A DNA stretch of 64,000 nt from Flavobacteriales bacterium. GTDB taxonomy: Bacteria; Bacteroidota; Bacteroidia; UBA10329. The stretch spans positions 124,001 through 188,000 of the forward strand of contig JACJZQ010000001.1 of NCBI GenBank assembly GCA_020635495.1, read 5' to 3'. The translations under genes were made by a program, and so were the position numbers. The stretch's first letter is position 1, and each line of letters begins with the position of its first letter. The notes below the pieces were generated by a model. It was not told the origin of the DNA, did no database searches, and saw nothing but the letters and a program-made list of their open reading frames with translations. Positions 18,636 to 26,055 of the stretch are shown here, piece by piece.

Positions 18636-19277
18636 ATGAAATGGTATCTAATAAGGCCGCCACGCATTTATAGGTGGTTGTTCTCGGAGGCCATTTTTCG
18701 CGGGCCGAAAGAGAAGAATACGGTGTACCTGACCTTTGATGATGGGCCACATCCAGAGGCAACGGACCACGTGTTGCGCGTCTTAGAATCGCACGGTGTA
18801 AAAGCCACCTTTTTTCTGTTGGGAAAGAACGCTAAGAAATACGCTGAATTGGTAAACCGAATAAGGAAAGAAGGTCATATGACCGCTAACCACGGGATGA
18901 ATCATTTGAACGGTTGGAATACTGACACATCAACCTACTTGGATGACGTTCAGAAAGGAGAGGAGCAGATCGGCTCGGCAGTTTTCAGGCCACCTTATGG
19001 AAAGCTTGGATATTTGCAGTATCTGCGGTTAAGGAAAAAAGTGAAGATCGTCTTCTGGGATGTGATCTCTGGAGATTTTGACGAACAGGCTGACGGAAAC
19101 CAAGTGGTCAGAAACGTCCTGACCAAAACAAGGAGTGGAAGCATCATTGTAATGCACGATAGCAGAAAGGCGCTGCCCAACCTAAAGGCTTCACTTAACG
19201 AGATAATTACGCAACTGAGCGAAAAGGGCTTCAGTTTCGGAACCATCGACAACCTATTAGAGCACAAGATTGTTTAG
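18636..19277 (+). CDS. polysaccharide deacetylase (NodB-like, carbohydrate esterase 4)
   Basis: This 213-residue NodB-domain protein should remove acetyl groups from an N-acetylated glycan. Motif 1 is TFDDGPHP with Asp35 and Asp36, motif 2 is NHGMNH with metal ligands His86 and His90, and motif 3 is RPPYGK. WDVISGDFD and the late catalytic His in VMHDS are also present, so the site looks complete. No cleavable signal peptide is obvious; the N-terminus is basic and aromatic (RPPRIYRWLFSEAIF) and may associate with the membrane. It is probably co-transcribed with the upstream DUF2723 gene, linking the two to envelope glycan processing. Confidence 0.9.
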   Translation: MKWYLIRPPRIYRWLFSEAIFRGPKEKNTVYLTFDDGPHPEATDHVLRVLESHGVKATFFLLGKNAKKYAELVNRIRKEGHMTANHGMNHLNGWNTDTSTYLDDVQKGEEQIGSAVFRPPYGKLGYLQYLRLRKKVKIVFWDVISGDFDEQADGNQVVRNVLTKTRSGSIIVMHDSRKALPNLKASLNEIITQLSEKGFSFGTIDNLLEHKIV

Positions 19278-19297
19278 TTTAGCAACAGCGAATTCAC

Positions 19298-19408
19298 GTG
19301 GATAGTTGGCACAAACATAAGAGGCGGGAAAAGATCAGGAACAACATTATGATAGTGTTGGCCATCATCCTCGTCATACTCAATATTATCGTCTATTTCT
19401 CGAGGTGA
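19298..19408 (+). CDS. 36-residue single-pass membrane peptide
   Basis: A short reading frame starts at GTG 19298, 20 bases after the deacetylase stop, and ends at TGA 19408. The peptide has a basic N-terminus (HKHKRREKIR) followed by one strongly hydrophobic helix (IMIVLAIILVILNIIVYF) and a final SR. This positive-inside pattern is typical of small membrane proteins and is unlikely to arise by chance in a random frame. An in-frame stop at 19280 limits the start. Its stop abuts the stop of the convergent enoyl-CoA hydratase with no gap. No homologue can be named; expression is unproven. Confidence 0.5.
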   Translation: MDSWHKHKRREKIRNNIMIVLAIILVILNIIVYFSR

Positions 19409-20188
19409 TCAGCGCCCTTTGAAATCGGCTTTGCGCTTCTCGATGAAAGCGGAGGCCCCCTCCACAAAATCCTCCGTTTCGCAGCACTCTCCGAATTTGT
19501 CTATTTCAAATTGCAACCCGTTTACCCCATCGGTAAAGTAAGCATTGCCGCATTCAATGACCTTGGCAATGGCCAAAGGCGCTTTTGTGGCTATTTTCTG
19601 AAGGATCTCCGCGCATTTTCCAAGCAGCTCTTCATTGGCAACAACATGGTTCACCAACCCTAAACGCAATGCCTCATCTGCCTTTATCATGTCTGCTGTC
19701 ATGAGCAGCTCCATGGCTTTTCCTTTACCAATGAGCTGAATAAGCCGTTGAGTTCCACCATACCCGGGAATGAGTCCGAGGTTGACCTCCGGCTGGCCGA
19801 ACCGCGCGTTCTCATTGGCAACCCTCATGTGGCATGCCATTGCTAACTCGCAACCACCACCCAATGCAAAACCGTTAACCGCAGCGATAAACGGTTTTGG
19901 AGAATTTTCTATCGCATTGAAAACATCTTGGCCCCGAGAAGCCAGACGCACACCTTCGGCCTTGGTTAATCCTGAGAATTCCGAAATATCGGCACCTGCA
20001 ACAAAGGCTTTTTCTCCCGCCCCGGTTATGATAACACCGGTAATTTCATCGTTTGAGTACACGTCTTTTACTGCAGCATCAAGGTCATCAAAAACACCTT
20101 TACTCAAAGCATTGAGTTTGTGGGGTTGGTTGATGGTGATCGTCAGAATGCCGTTTTCGATAGAAGTCAGGATGTTTTCGTAAGCCAT
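19409..20188 (-). CDS. enoyl-CoA hydratase/isomerase family protein
   Basis: This 259-residue crotonase-fold enzyme hydrates trans-2-enoyl-CoA, as in fatty-acid or amino-acid breakdown. It shows the oxyanion-hole motifs GEKAFVAGADISEF and NGFALGGGCELAMACHMRVA and the catalytic Glu pattern PEVNLGLIPGYGGTQRL, so both catalytic glutamates appear to be kept. I use the ATG at 20188 (MAYENIL) because the nine-codon extension upstream is not family-like. A TACATTTG element lies 24 bases upstream. The gene stands alone between a convergent small membrane peptide and the divergent purD. Confidence 0.92.
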   Translation of the reverse strand: MAYENILTSIENGILTITINQPHKLNALSKGVFDDLDAAVKDVYSNDEITGVIITGAGEKAFVAGADISEFSGLTKAEGVRLASRGQDVFNAIENSPKPFIAAVNGFALGGGCELAMACHMRVANENARFGQPEVNLGLIPGYGGTQRLIQLIGKGKAMELLMTADMIKADEALRLGLVNHVVANEELLGKCAEILQKIATKAPLAIAKVIECGNAYFTDGVNGLQFEIDKFGECCETEDFVEGASAFIEKRKADFKGR

Positions 20189-20212
20189 TTTCTGTTCAAT
20201 TTTAGGATGTTT

Positions 20213-20220
20213 CAAATGTA
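20213..20220 (-). promoter_or_regulatory. TAnnTTTG -7 element for the enoyl-CoA hydratase gene
   Basis: On the minus strand this reads TACATTTG, matching the -7 consensus, 24 bases before the ATG at 20188. No good -33 TTTG is seen at 19 bases. Confidence 0.4.
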
Positions 20221-20305
20221 GGAATTAGCTGTGGGCGACATGGATATAACCGTATGAAAGTTGGCGGAATTTCAGACCTTTGCGGCTACAAATCGGACAC
20301 ACTTT

Positions 20306-21583
20306 ATGAATATTCTATTGATCGGATCGGGGGGAAGGGAACATGCCCTAGCGTGGAAACTGAGCCAAAGCCAGAGAATCTCGAAACTTTTCATCGCCCC
20401 GGGCAATGCCGGAACGAAGAACGTGGGCACCAATGTTGATTTGGACCCACAGAATTTTGAAGCGGTCAGAGACTTTGTCAGAGGCAATGGAATTCATATG
20501 GTGGTGGTTGGTCCGGAGGCACCGCTAGTTGCGGGAATCGTAGACTATTTCCAGCTGGAGCCAACGCTGAAGTACATTCCTGTTATTGGCCCATCAAAAC
20601 AAGGGGCTAGGTTGGAAGGAAGTAAAGAATTCTCGAAAGAATTCATGATGCGGCATAACATTCCAACGGCCAAGTATGGCTCGTTCACGGCAGATAGTTT
20701 GGAACAGGGTTTTGAGTTTCTAGAAACACTTTCGTCTCCTTATGTTCTAAAGGCAGACGGGCTGGCAGCAGGAAAAGGAGTTTTGATCTGTGATGAGTTG
20801 GTGGAGGCAAGGATTGAACTGACCTCCATGTTGGTGGAGCACAAGTTCGGGTCGGCATCAGACAAGGTTGTCATCGAAGAATTCTTGAAAGGAATTGAAC
20901 TGTCTGTGTTCGTTCTCACCGATGGTAAGAATTACAAGATTCTCCCATCTGCTAAAGATTATAAGCGAATTGGCGAAGGGGATACCGGATTGAACACGGG
21001 CGGAATGGGGGCTGTATCTCCCGTGCCTTTTGCAGACCAGGACTTCATGAATAAGGTAGAGCAGCGTATCGTTAAACCAACCATAAAAGGGCTTGCTCAG
21101 GATGGAATTGATTATCGTGGCTTTGTGTTCATCGGTTTGATGAATGTGAAAGGAGACCCATTCGTTATTGAGTATAATGTTAGAATGGGCGACCCTGAAA
21201 CAGAAGTGGTTATTCCAAGGATCAAGACCGATCTGGTTGATCTTTTTGAGGCTGTTGCCGATCAGTCTTTGGACAGAGTGCAGCTTCAGGTTGATGATAG
21301 AACCGCATGCACTGTGATGTTGGTTTCAGACGGATATCCAGGGGCGTACCAAAAAGGCCGACAAATAGGCGGGTTGGACAAGGTGAAAGACAGTGTTGTT
21401 TTTCACGCAGGAACAAAAGATGACAATGGCAACGTGCTGACCAACGGAGGTCGGGTGTTGGCCATCACATCATATGGAGAAAGTATAGGCGAAGCGTTGG
21501 AGCAATCTTACGCCAATGCGCAGATAGTAAGCTACGAAGGGAAATATTTCCGAACAGATATCGGATTCGACCTAAAGAATTAG
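20306..21583 (+). CDS. purD: phosphoribosylamine-glycine ligase
   Basis: This 425-residue ATP-grasp enzyme joins glycine to phosphoribosylamine in purine synthesis. The start at 20306 gives the canonical N-terminus MNILLIGSGGREHALAWKL. Further signatures are VVVGPEAPLVAGIVD, KADGLAAGKGV, the ATP-grasp loop NTGGMGAVSPVP and the metal-binding EYNVRMGDPETE. Length and motifs are normal. The last codon shares TTAG with the convergent small membrane protein gene. Neighbouring small-family genes (21580-22789) match the arrangement seen around purD in Flavobacteriia. Confidence 0.96.
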   Translation: MNILLIGSGGREHALAWKLSQSQRISKLFIAPGNAGTKNVGTNVDLDPQNFEAVRDFVRGNGIHMVVVGPEAPLVAGIVDYFQLEPTLKYIPVIGPSKQGARLEGSKEFSKEFMMRHNIPTAKYGSFTADSLEQGFEFLETLSSPYVLKADGLAAGKGVLICDELVEARIELTSMLVEHKFGSASDKVVIEEFLKGIELSVFVLTDGKNYKILPSAKDYKRIGEGDTGLNTGGMGAVSPVPFADQDFMNKVEQRIVKPTIKGLAQDGIDYRGFVFIGLMNVKGDPFVIEYNVRMGDPETEVVIPRIKTDLVDLFEAVADQSLDRVQLQVDDRTACTVMLVSDGYPGAYQKGRQIGGLDKVKDSVVFHAGTKDDNGNVLTNGGRVLAITSYGESIGEALEQSYANAQIVSYEGKYFRTDIGFDLKN

Positions 21584-21756
21584 CGATTCGTCACCTCGCT
21601 TTTCTCGTATCCCATCAACTTAACGGTCCAGTATACCAAGGCGAGGGCAATAATGATGATCAACAGGTAGTTGAAGTTATTGCCACCAGCTTTTAGCACG
21701 TCAAATGAGAACATGAAAAGGGATTCGATCGGTGCTAGAAATTCTTGCAAGTTCAT
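21580..21756 (-). CDS. small membrane protein (DUF6341-like)
   Basis: This 58-residue protein starts at the ATG at 21756 (MNLQEFLAPIESLF). It has one hydrophobic helix at about residues 29-46 (YLLIIIIALALVYWTVKLMGYE), then a short charged tail. Small proteins of this shape next to purD are annotated DUF6341 in Flavobacteriia, and the next gene resembles DUF6427, which is often its neighbour. A TATATTTG -7 element (21776-21783, minus strand) lies 19 bases upstream of the start. The assignment is by architecture and context; function is unknown. Its stop overlaps the purD stop. Confidence 0.6.
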   Translation of the reverse strand: MNLQEFLAPIESLFMFSFDVLKAGGNNFNYLLIIIIALALVYWTVKLMGYEKSEVTNR

Positions 21757-21817
21757 CTCGTAACGATTTATGCGGCAAATATATCCAATATTTGAAACGG
21801 CATAGCCCAACATTCTC

Positions 21818-22789
21818 ATGCTTACAGCAATCATTCGTTCTGATACAATTGTAGGCCTGCTTCTGGCTTACCTGATATCTGCCGCTTTGGTTGGCTGCTT
21901 GTGGTTTATGGGGGTAAGCGGATCATCCGTTACAGAACTGCTTCTTACCCATTGGGCTTTCAGTTGGACAGAAAATGGAGGCACAGGTGTTGTGCTGCTT
22001 AGTACGGTTCTTTTGGCCGGGACGGCCGTTTTTGCCCGAGTGAGGTTCAGGGAGATCAAAGAGACCTTGGGCGGCAGAAACCTTTCAATGTTGGCCATGG
22101 TTTCCATTATCGCAACTCAAGCAAATGTGTTGTTTTTCAGGCCAGATGTGCTTGTTGCCAACCTGGTTCTGGTAGCAGTATTCATGCTCATTTTCTACAC
22201 GTACAAAAAGGAGTCGGCCCTCTCAGAGATCTTTCATGTCGGCTTAGGAATAGGGCTGGCCAGCTTGTTCGTGGGCCAAAGTGTCATGCTGGTTCTTTCT
22301 GTGGCGTTTTCATTGCTTATGCTCCGATCGGGAAACATAAAAGAGTGGATAGTTTTTCTGCTTGGCCTGGTAATGACGGCTGTTTTTATGGCGCTGGTCG
22401 TGGTTTGGACCGAAGAACCAGTGCTTTCATTTCAACGGACCATTCAAAGCTCTTGGCTGGCCTCTGTTTCCACATCGCGCCTTAGCATTGGTCATATTGT
22501 GTTGCTGATGATGGTTTTCCTTTCCATGAGCAAAGCCCTGTCAAACATTACAGCAGGAACCGTACACCTGAGAAATATATCGTTGGTAAACCTCGGCTGG
22601 ATTTTTGGCGTGGCGTTAATGATACTTATACTGGGGGTGGATTGGCGAGCAGGGTTGGTTTTGGCGGCTTTTCCGCTTTCCAATCTGATGGCCCAATTCA
22701 TTGAATCTATGAACCGCTGGTGGATTGCCGACCTGTTGTTGCTGGCGCTGATAACAGCACCGATCTTCAGTATCCTATGGCCGATTTGA
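21818..22789 (+). CDS. polytopic membrane protein (DUF6427-like)
   Basis: This 323-residue integral membrane protein has about eight to ten helices spread over nearly its whole length and little soluble sequence. The N-terminus (MLTAIIRSDTIVGLLLAYLIS) and the short loops resemble DUF6427, a Flavobacteriia family of unknown role often encoded near purD and uracil phosphoribosyltransferase. It starts 61 bases from the divergent DUF6341-like gene. The final 23 bases overlap the end of trpS on the other strand. I cannot assign a transport or enzymatic role. Confidence 0.6.
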   Translation: MLTAIIRSDTIVGLLLAYLISAALVGCLWFMGVSGSSVTELLLTHWAFSWTENGGTGVVLLSTVLLAGTAVFARVRFREIKETLGGRNLSMLAMVSIIATQANVLFFRPDVLVANLVLVAVFMLIFYTYKKESALSEIFHVGLGIGLASLFVGQSVMLVLSVAFSLLMLRSGNIKEWIVFLLGLVMTAVFMALVVVWTEEPVLSFQRTIQSSWLASVSTSRLSIGHIVLLMMVFLSMSKALSNITAGTVHLRNISLVNLGWIFGVALMILILGVDWRAGLVLAAFPLSNLMAQFIESMNRWWIADLLLLALITAPIFSILWPI

Positions 22790-23738
22790 GTCTGCCAAGA
22801 ACATCATCGGCCACCGGCTTGGCTTTCTGAGCGCCTTCCAAAAGAAATTTCTCAATCAATTCAGGCTGTGCAATGAGCTTGTCAAAACGCTTCCGTTCTT
22901 CTGCAAACTCCTCCAGAATCAATTCAAAGAAAGCCTGCTTGGCATGGCCGTAACCATAATTGCCACCCAGGTAATTCTGACGCATTTCCACGATCTGACT
23001 TTCCGAAGCAAGCAGGCTGTAAAGCGCGAAGGCGTTACAGGCATCAGGGTCTTTTGGCTCCTCCATCGGAGTGCTGTCAGTAACAATTCCCATTACCTGT
23101 TTTCGAAGCTGTTTTTCGGGAAGAAAGACATCAATGAAGTTGTTGTAAGACTTGCTCATTTTGCGGCCATCCGTGCCTGGAATGACCATCACTTCTTCGC
23201 TGATCTTTGATTCTGGAATCACTAAAATCTCCTTCTTCAATTGATGATTCACGGAACGGGCAATGTCTCGCGTCATCTCCAAGTGTTGTTTCTGGTCTTT
23301 CCCAACGGGAACAATATTCGCATCGTACATCAAAATGTCGCAGGCCATCAAAACTGGGTAAATGAAAAGCCCTGCATTCACATCCGCCAGATTCTCAGAT
23401 TTATCTTTGAATGAATGCGCATTTGCCAACATAGGGTATGGCGTAAAACAGTTCAGGTACCAGGTCATTTCAGTCACCTGCGGGATATCTGACTGTCGGT
23501 AGAAAACCACTTTATCCGTATCCAAACCACAAGCCAACCAAGCAGCGGCCGTTGCCAATACGTTTTCTTTGCGAAGGTTTGCGTCTTTGATGGTTGTGAG
23601 CGAGTGGAGGTCGGCAATAAATAGGAACGCCTCATTCTTCGGGTCGTTAGCCAGCTCAATTGCTGGACGAATTGCCCCAAGAATGTTTCCCAAATGTTGT
23701 CTTCCCGAACTCTGAATTCCCGTAAGTACTCTCGCCAT
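22767..23738 (-). CDS. trpS: tryptophan-tRNA ligase
   Basis: This 323-residue class I aminoacyl-tRNA synthetase charges tRNA-Trp. The start at 23738 gives the standard MARVLTGIQSSGRQHLGN, whose HLGN is the HIGH-type motif, and RKMSKSYNN is the KMSKS loop. DLHSLTTI and QKQHLEMTRDIA are further family signatures. The gene converges with, and overlaps by 23 bases, the DUF6427-like gene. A clear promoter lies at 23763-23793, giving a 5' leader of about 20 bases. Confidence 0.96.
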   Translation of the reverse strand: MARVLTGIQSSGRQHLGNILGAIRPAIELANDPKNEAFLFIADLHSLTTIKDANLRKENVLATAAAWLACGLDTDKVVFYRQSDIPQVTEMTWYLNCFTPYPMLANAHSFKDKSENLADVNAGLFIYPVLMACDILMYDANIVPVGKDQKQHLEMTRDIARSVNHQLKKEILVIPESKISEEVMVIPGTDGRKMSKSYNNFIDVFLPEKQLRKQVMGIVTDSTPMEEPKDPDACNAFALYSLLASESQIVEMRQNYLGGNYGYGHAKQAFFELILEEFAEERKRFDKLIAQPELIEKFLLEGAQKAKPVADDVLGRLKSAIGY

Positions 23739-23762
23739 GTTTAGTCGTTTGATGACAGATGC

Positions 23763-23793
23763 CAAAAGTAGAGGTAACCTCCCGATGCATCAA
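23763..23793 (-). promoter_or_regulatory. promoter of trpS
   Basis: On the minus strand TTG (23793-23791), a 20-base spacer and TACTTTTG (23770-23763) fit the Bacteroidota promoter form closely. The trpS ATG is 24 bases beyond the -7 element. Confidence 0.65.
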
Positions 23794-23809
23794 GCCTTAC
23801 ATTTGAAGC

Positions 23810-24562
23810 ATGTCCAAGATCTTTTGGCCACTGAAAATACTCTGGCGAGGATGGTTCTTCGCGGCAGCATTCATCACGCTCTTGCCGCTGTTTCCGTTCT
23901 TCTACTATTTCGTGCATCGCGAGCAGCACTTCAGAAAAGCCATGTTTTTGAAGCGCGTTTGGGCTCGCATGCTCAGTTTGGCCACAGGCACGTGGTGCCA
24001 AGTGGAGGTTGAGGAACCGCTGGTCGATGGACAACCATATGTCATCGTTCCGAACCATGTTTCGTTTCTCGACATCGTACAATCGTACATTGCCATTCCT
24101 GTTTATTTCCATTCCATGGGAAAAGTTCAGCTGGGCCGATGGTGGTTCTTCAACATCTTCTTCCATAAGATGAACATCCTCATCGACCGAACCAATCTGC
24201 GCGCTTCTTACAACTCGTATCAGCGTGCGGCAGACGACCTCAAAAAAGGCATTCCGATTCTGGTCTATCCAGAGGCCATTATTCCAGACGATACGCCCAA
24301 AATGCTCCCGTTCAAGAACTCACCGTTCAAGATCGCTATTGACGCGCAAGTTCCCGTTGTTCCCGTTACTTTTGTAGGCGGTTGGAAGTTGCTGCCTGCC
24401 AAACCGCATGTGTGGAAAGGTGGACGACCAGGAGGAACGTTCATCAAGATCCACAAGCCGATTCCTTCTGCGGGAATGACCGCGAAGGATGTAACGGAAT
24501 TGCGAGACAAGGCGCAGGAAGTAATCCGCCAAGAACTGAAACGACATGGATATAACGGATAA
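23810..24562 (+). CDS. plsC: 1-acyl-sn-glycerol-3-phosphate acyltransferase (PlsC family)
   Basis: This 250-residue membrane-associated acyltransferase makes phosphatidic acid from lysophosphatidic acid. An N-terminal hydrophobic helix (about residues 11-36) anchors it. The catalytic NHVSFLD motif has His83 and Asp88. Later motifs include DRTNLRASYNS, YPEAIIPDD (the glycerolipid-acyltransferase block with the conserved PE) and VPVVPVTFVGG. The gene overlaps gatC by 17 bases, so the two are likely co-translated. Family identity is firm; exact acyl and acceptor preference is not readable. Confidence 0.88.
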   Translation: MSKIFWPLKILWRGWFFAAAFITLLPLFPFFYYFVHREQHFRKAMFLKRVWARMLSLATGTWCQVEVEEPLVDGQPYVIVPNHVSFLDIVQSYIAIPVYFHSMGKVQLGRWWFFNIFFHKMNILIDRTNLRASYNSYQRAADDLKKGIPILVYPEAIIPDDTPKMLPFKNSPFKIAIDAQVPVVPVTFVGGWKLLPAKPHVWKGGRPGGTFIKIHKPIPSAGMTAKDVTELRDKAQEVIRQELKRHGYNG

Positions 24563-24848
24563 AACGGTTGATGAGCTAGCGCACTTGGCGCGGTTGCAGT
24601 TTGAGGGCGAGGAAAAAGAGCGCATCAAGAAGGATCTGAACAAGATCTTGACCTTCATGGAGAAGCTGAACGAGCTGGATACCGAAGGTGTGGAACCGCT
24701 CATTTACATGTCGGAAGAATTGAATGTGATGCGTAAGGATGAGAAGAAACAGACCATCACGCAGAAGCAAGCACTTAAAAACGCTCCTAAAGCCGATTCA
24801 GACTACTTCAAGGTTCCTAAGGTGTTGAAGAATCCAGATGCTGAATAG
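24546..24848 (+). CDS. gatC: aspartyl/glutamyl-tRNA amidotransferase subunit C
   Basis: This 100-residue protein is the small subunit of GatCAB, which converts misacylated Glu-tRNA-Gln or Asp-tRNA-Asn to the correct amide forms. It shows VDELAHLARLQF, DLNKILTFMEKLNELDTEGVEPL and the C-terminal PKADSDYFKVPKVL, all typical of GatC. It begins inside plsC (17-base overlap) and is followed by a strong hairpin terminator at 24891-24923. GatA and GatB are not nearby, which is common for these genes in Bacteroidota. Confidence 0.93.
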   Translation: MDITDKTVDELAHLARLQFEGEEKERIKKDLNKILTFMEKLNELDTEGVEPLIYMSEELNVMRKDEKKQTITQKQALKNAPKADSDYFKVPKVLKNPDAE

Positions 24849-24851
24849 GGG

Positions 24852-24959
24852 TTTAGCTCATTAGGGCGTTAGGAGATTAGAAGAAACACAAAAGGGCAAT
24901 TCCATTATTTGGAATTGCCCTTTCTAATTGGCTAAAAGCCTAATTTCCTAATCGGCTAA
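24852..24959. repeat. TTAG-rich imperfect inverted repeat flanking a terminator
   Basis: The left arm (24852-24880) is built from TTAG-type words, including CATTAGGGCGTTAGGAGATTAG. The right arm (24924-24959) contains CTAATTGGCTAAAAGCC and TTTCCTAATCGGCTAA, which is roughly its reverse complement. The two arms bracket the hairpin at 24891-24923, so this reads as a noncoding palindromic element between gatC and brxB. Confidence 0.5.
24891..24923. terminator. bidirectional intrinsic terminator between gatC and brxB
   Basis: AAAGGGCAATTCC (24891-24903), a 7-base loop and GGAATTGCCCTTT (24911-24923) form a perfect 13-base-pair stem with A and T runs at the ends. It can serve the convergent genes on both sides. 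Confidence 0.85.
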
Positions 24960-25370
24960 TCAACAAAACTCGTCAAAAGCACCTTTCAGGTTCTCCGCGA
25001 TCATCTCCGCTGGGCGGCCCTCAATGTGATGGCGCTCAATGAAATGCACCAAGTTACCGTCTTTGAAAAGTGCAATGCTTGGACTGCTTGGTGGGTAAGG
25101 CGCCATGTATTTTCTGGCCTGAGCTACCGCATCTTTGTCAAATCCTGCAAACACGGTGGTTACACGGTCTGGTGTTTTGCTGTGCTTCACGGCCATTTTC
25201 ATGGCAGGGCGCGCATTTCCCGCGGCACAACCGCAAACCGAATTGATGAAAACCAACGTGGTTCCTTCGGCCTTGATGGCGTTATCTACATCTTCTGGTG
25301 TAAGCAACTCATCAACTCCGGCTGAGGTGATGTCCTGCTTCATTGGCATTACTATTTCTGGTGGATACAT
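24960..25370 (-). CDS. brxB: bacilliredoxin (BrxA/BrxB, YphP/YqiW family)
   Basis: This 136-residue thioredoxin-fold protein removes bacillithiol from S-bacillithiolated proteins. The active site is Cys46-Gly-Cys48 in INSVCGCAAGNARPAM, the signature of BrxA/BrxB. Other family text is MYPPEIVMPMKQDI at the start and APYPPSSPSIALF near the end. A divergent nitroreductase gene begins 88 bases from its start, and a second bacillithiol-linked protein, YtxJ, lies 1.7 kb away. A TAACTTTG -7 element is found at 25396-25403. The host therefore probably makes bacillithiol, although no biosynthetic gene is in the window. Confidence 0.92.
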   Translation of the reverse strand: MYPPEIVMPMKQDITSAGVDELLTPEDVDNAIKAEGTTLVFINSVCGCAAGNARPAMKMAVKHSKTPDRVTTVFAGFDKDAVAQARKYMAPYPPSSPSIALFKDGNLVHFIERHHIEGRPAEMIAENLKGAFDEFC

Positions 25371-25395
25371 GTCCGTAATTTTTGATTTAGGCCCA

Positions 25396-25435
25396 CAAAG
25401 TTATCGTTTATCTAAACTCATTCTAAATAGATTTG
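25396..25435. promoter_or_regulatory. divergent promoter region for brxB and the nitroreductase gene
   Basis: On the minus strand TAACTTTG (25403-25396) points to brxB; on the plus strand TAGATTTG (25428-25435) points to the nitroreductase. Both match TAnnTTTG. The shared 88-base region is the only place for control of both genes. The -33 boxes are weak. Confidence 0.5.
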
Positions 25436-25458
25436 TTCAGCTTTAAAAACGACCATGC

Positions 25459-26046
25459 ATGCGATACAATCTGAGCGAGATAAAGGCGGTAATTGAAGAT
25501 CGGAGGACCATCATTCCTGAGAACTATTCAACACGTAAAGTGCACAAGGAAATTGTGATGGAATTGCTTGATGCCGCCAAGTGGGCACCCACACATCGGT
25601 ACACACAGCCGTGGCATTTCAAGGTGTTCATGGGTGAAGGGTTGAAGAAGTTGTCTGATTTCCAATCGGAACTCTATAAGGAAGTAAAGGCCGACAGCTT
25701 CGATCAGGAGAAATACGGCAAACTACGCGATCGGCCATTGATGACTTCGGCTATTATCGGCATCTGTATGAAGCGCGATGAAGCCGAACGCGATCCGGAA
25801 GTAGAGGAAATTGCCTCTGTTTCAATGGCGGTTCAGAATATGATGTTGGTGGCTGCTGCGCACGGAATTGGTTCTTTTTGGGCGAGTGGAGGCGTTACGT
25901 ATTGGCCCGAAACAAAGGATTTCATGCAGTTGGGAGAGAAGGACAGGTTCCTCGGCTTTCTTTACCTCGGATATCCGAAAGACGGCTGGCCGCGGAAGAC
26001 AAGAAGAAAGCCACAGGAATACTTTACCGATTGGGTAGAAAACTAA
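25459..26046 (+). CDS. nitroreductase family FMN oxidoreductase
   Basis: This 195-residue protein has the nitroreductase fold: the FMN-phosphate-binding DRRTIIPENYSTRKV near residue 14, AAKWAPTHRYTQPWHF, the central helix SVSMAVQNMMLVAAAHGIGSFW, and the C-terminal FLGFLYLGYPKDGWPRKTRRKP. Such enzymes reduce nitro groups, quinones or flavins with NAD(P)H. It is the first gene of a plus-strand run with a methyltransferase and ytxJ, and it is divergent from brxB, so a role in thiol or redox stress is plausible. The substrate cannot be read from sequence. Confidence 0.85.
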   Translation: MRYNLSEIKAVIEDRRTIIPENYSTRKVHKEIVMELLDAAKWAPTHRYTQPWHFKVFMGEGLKKLSDFQSELYKEVKADSFDQEKYGKLRDRPLMTSAIIGICMKRDEAERDPEVEEIASVSMAVQNMMLVAAAHGIGSFWASGGVTYWPETKDFMQLGEKDRFLGFLYLGYPKDGWPRKTRRKPQEYFTDWVEN

Positions 26047-26055
26047 AACCATCTT

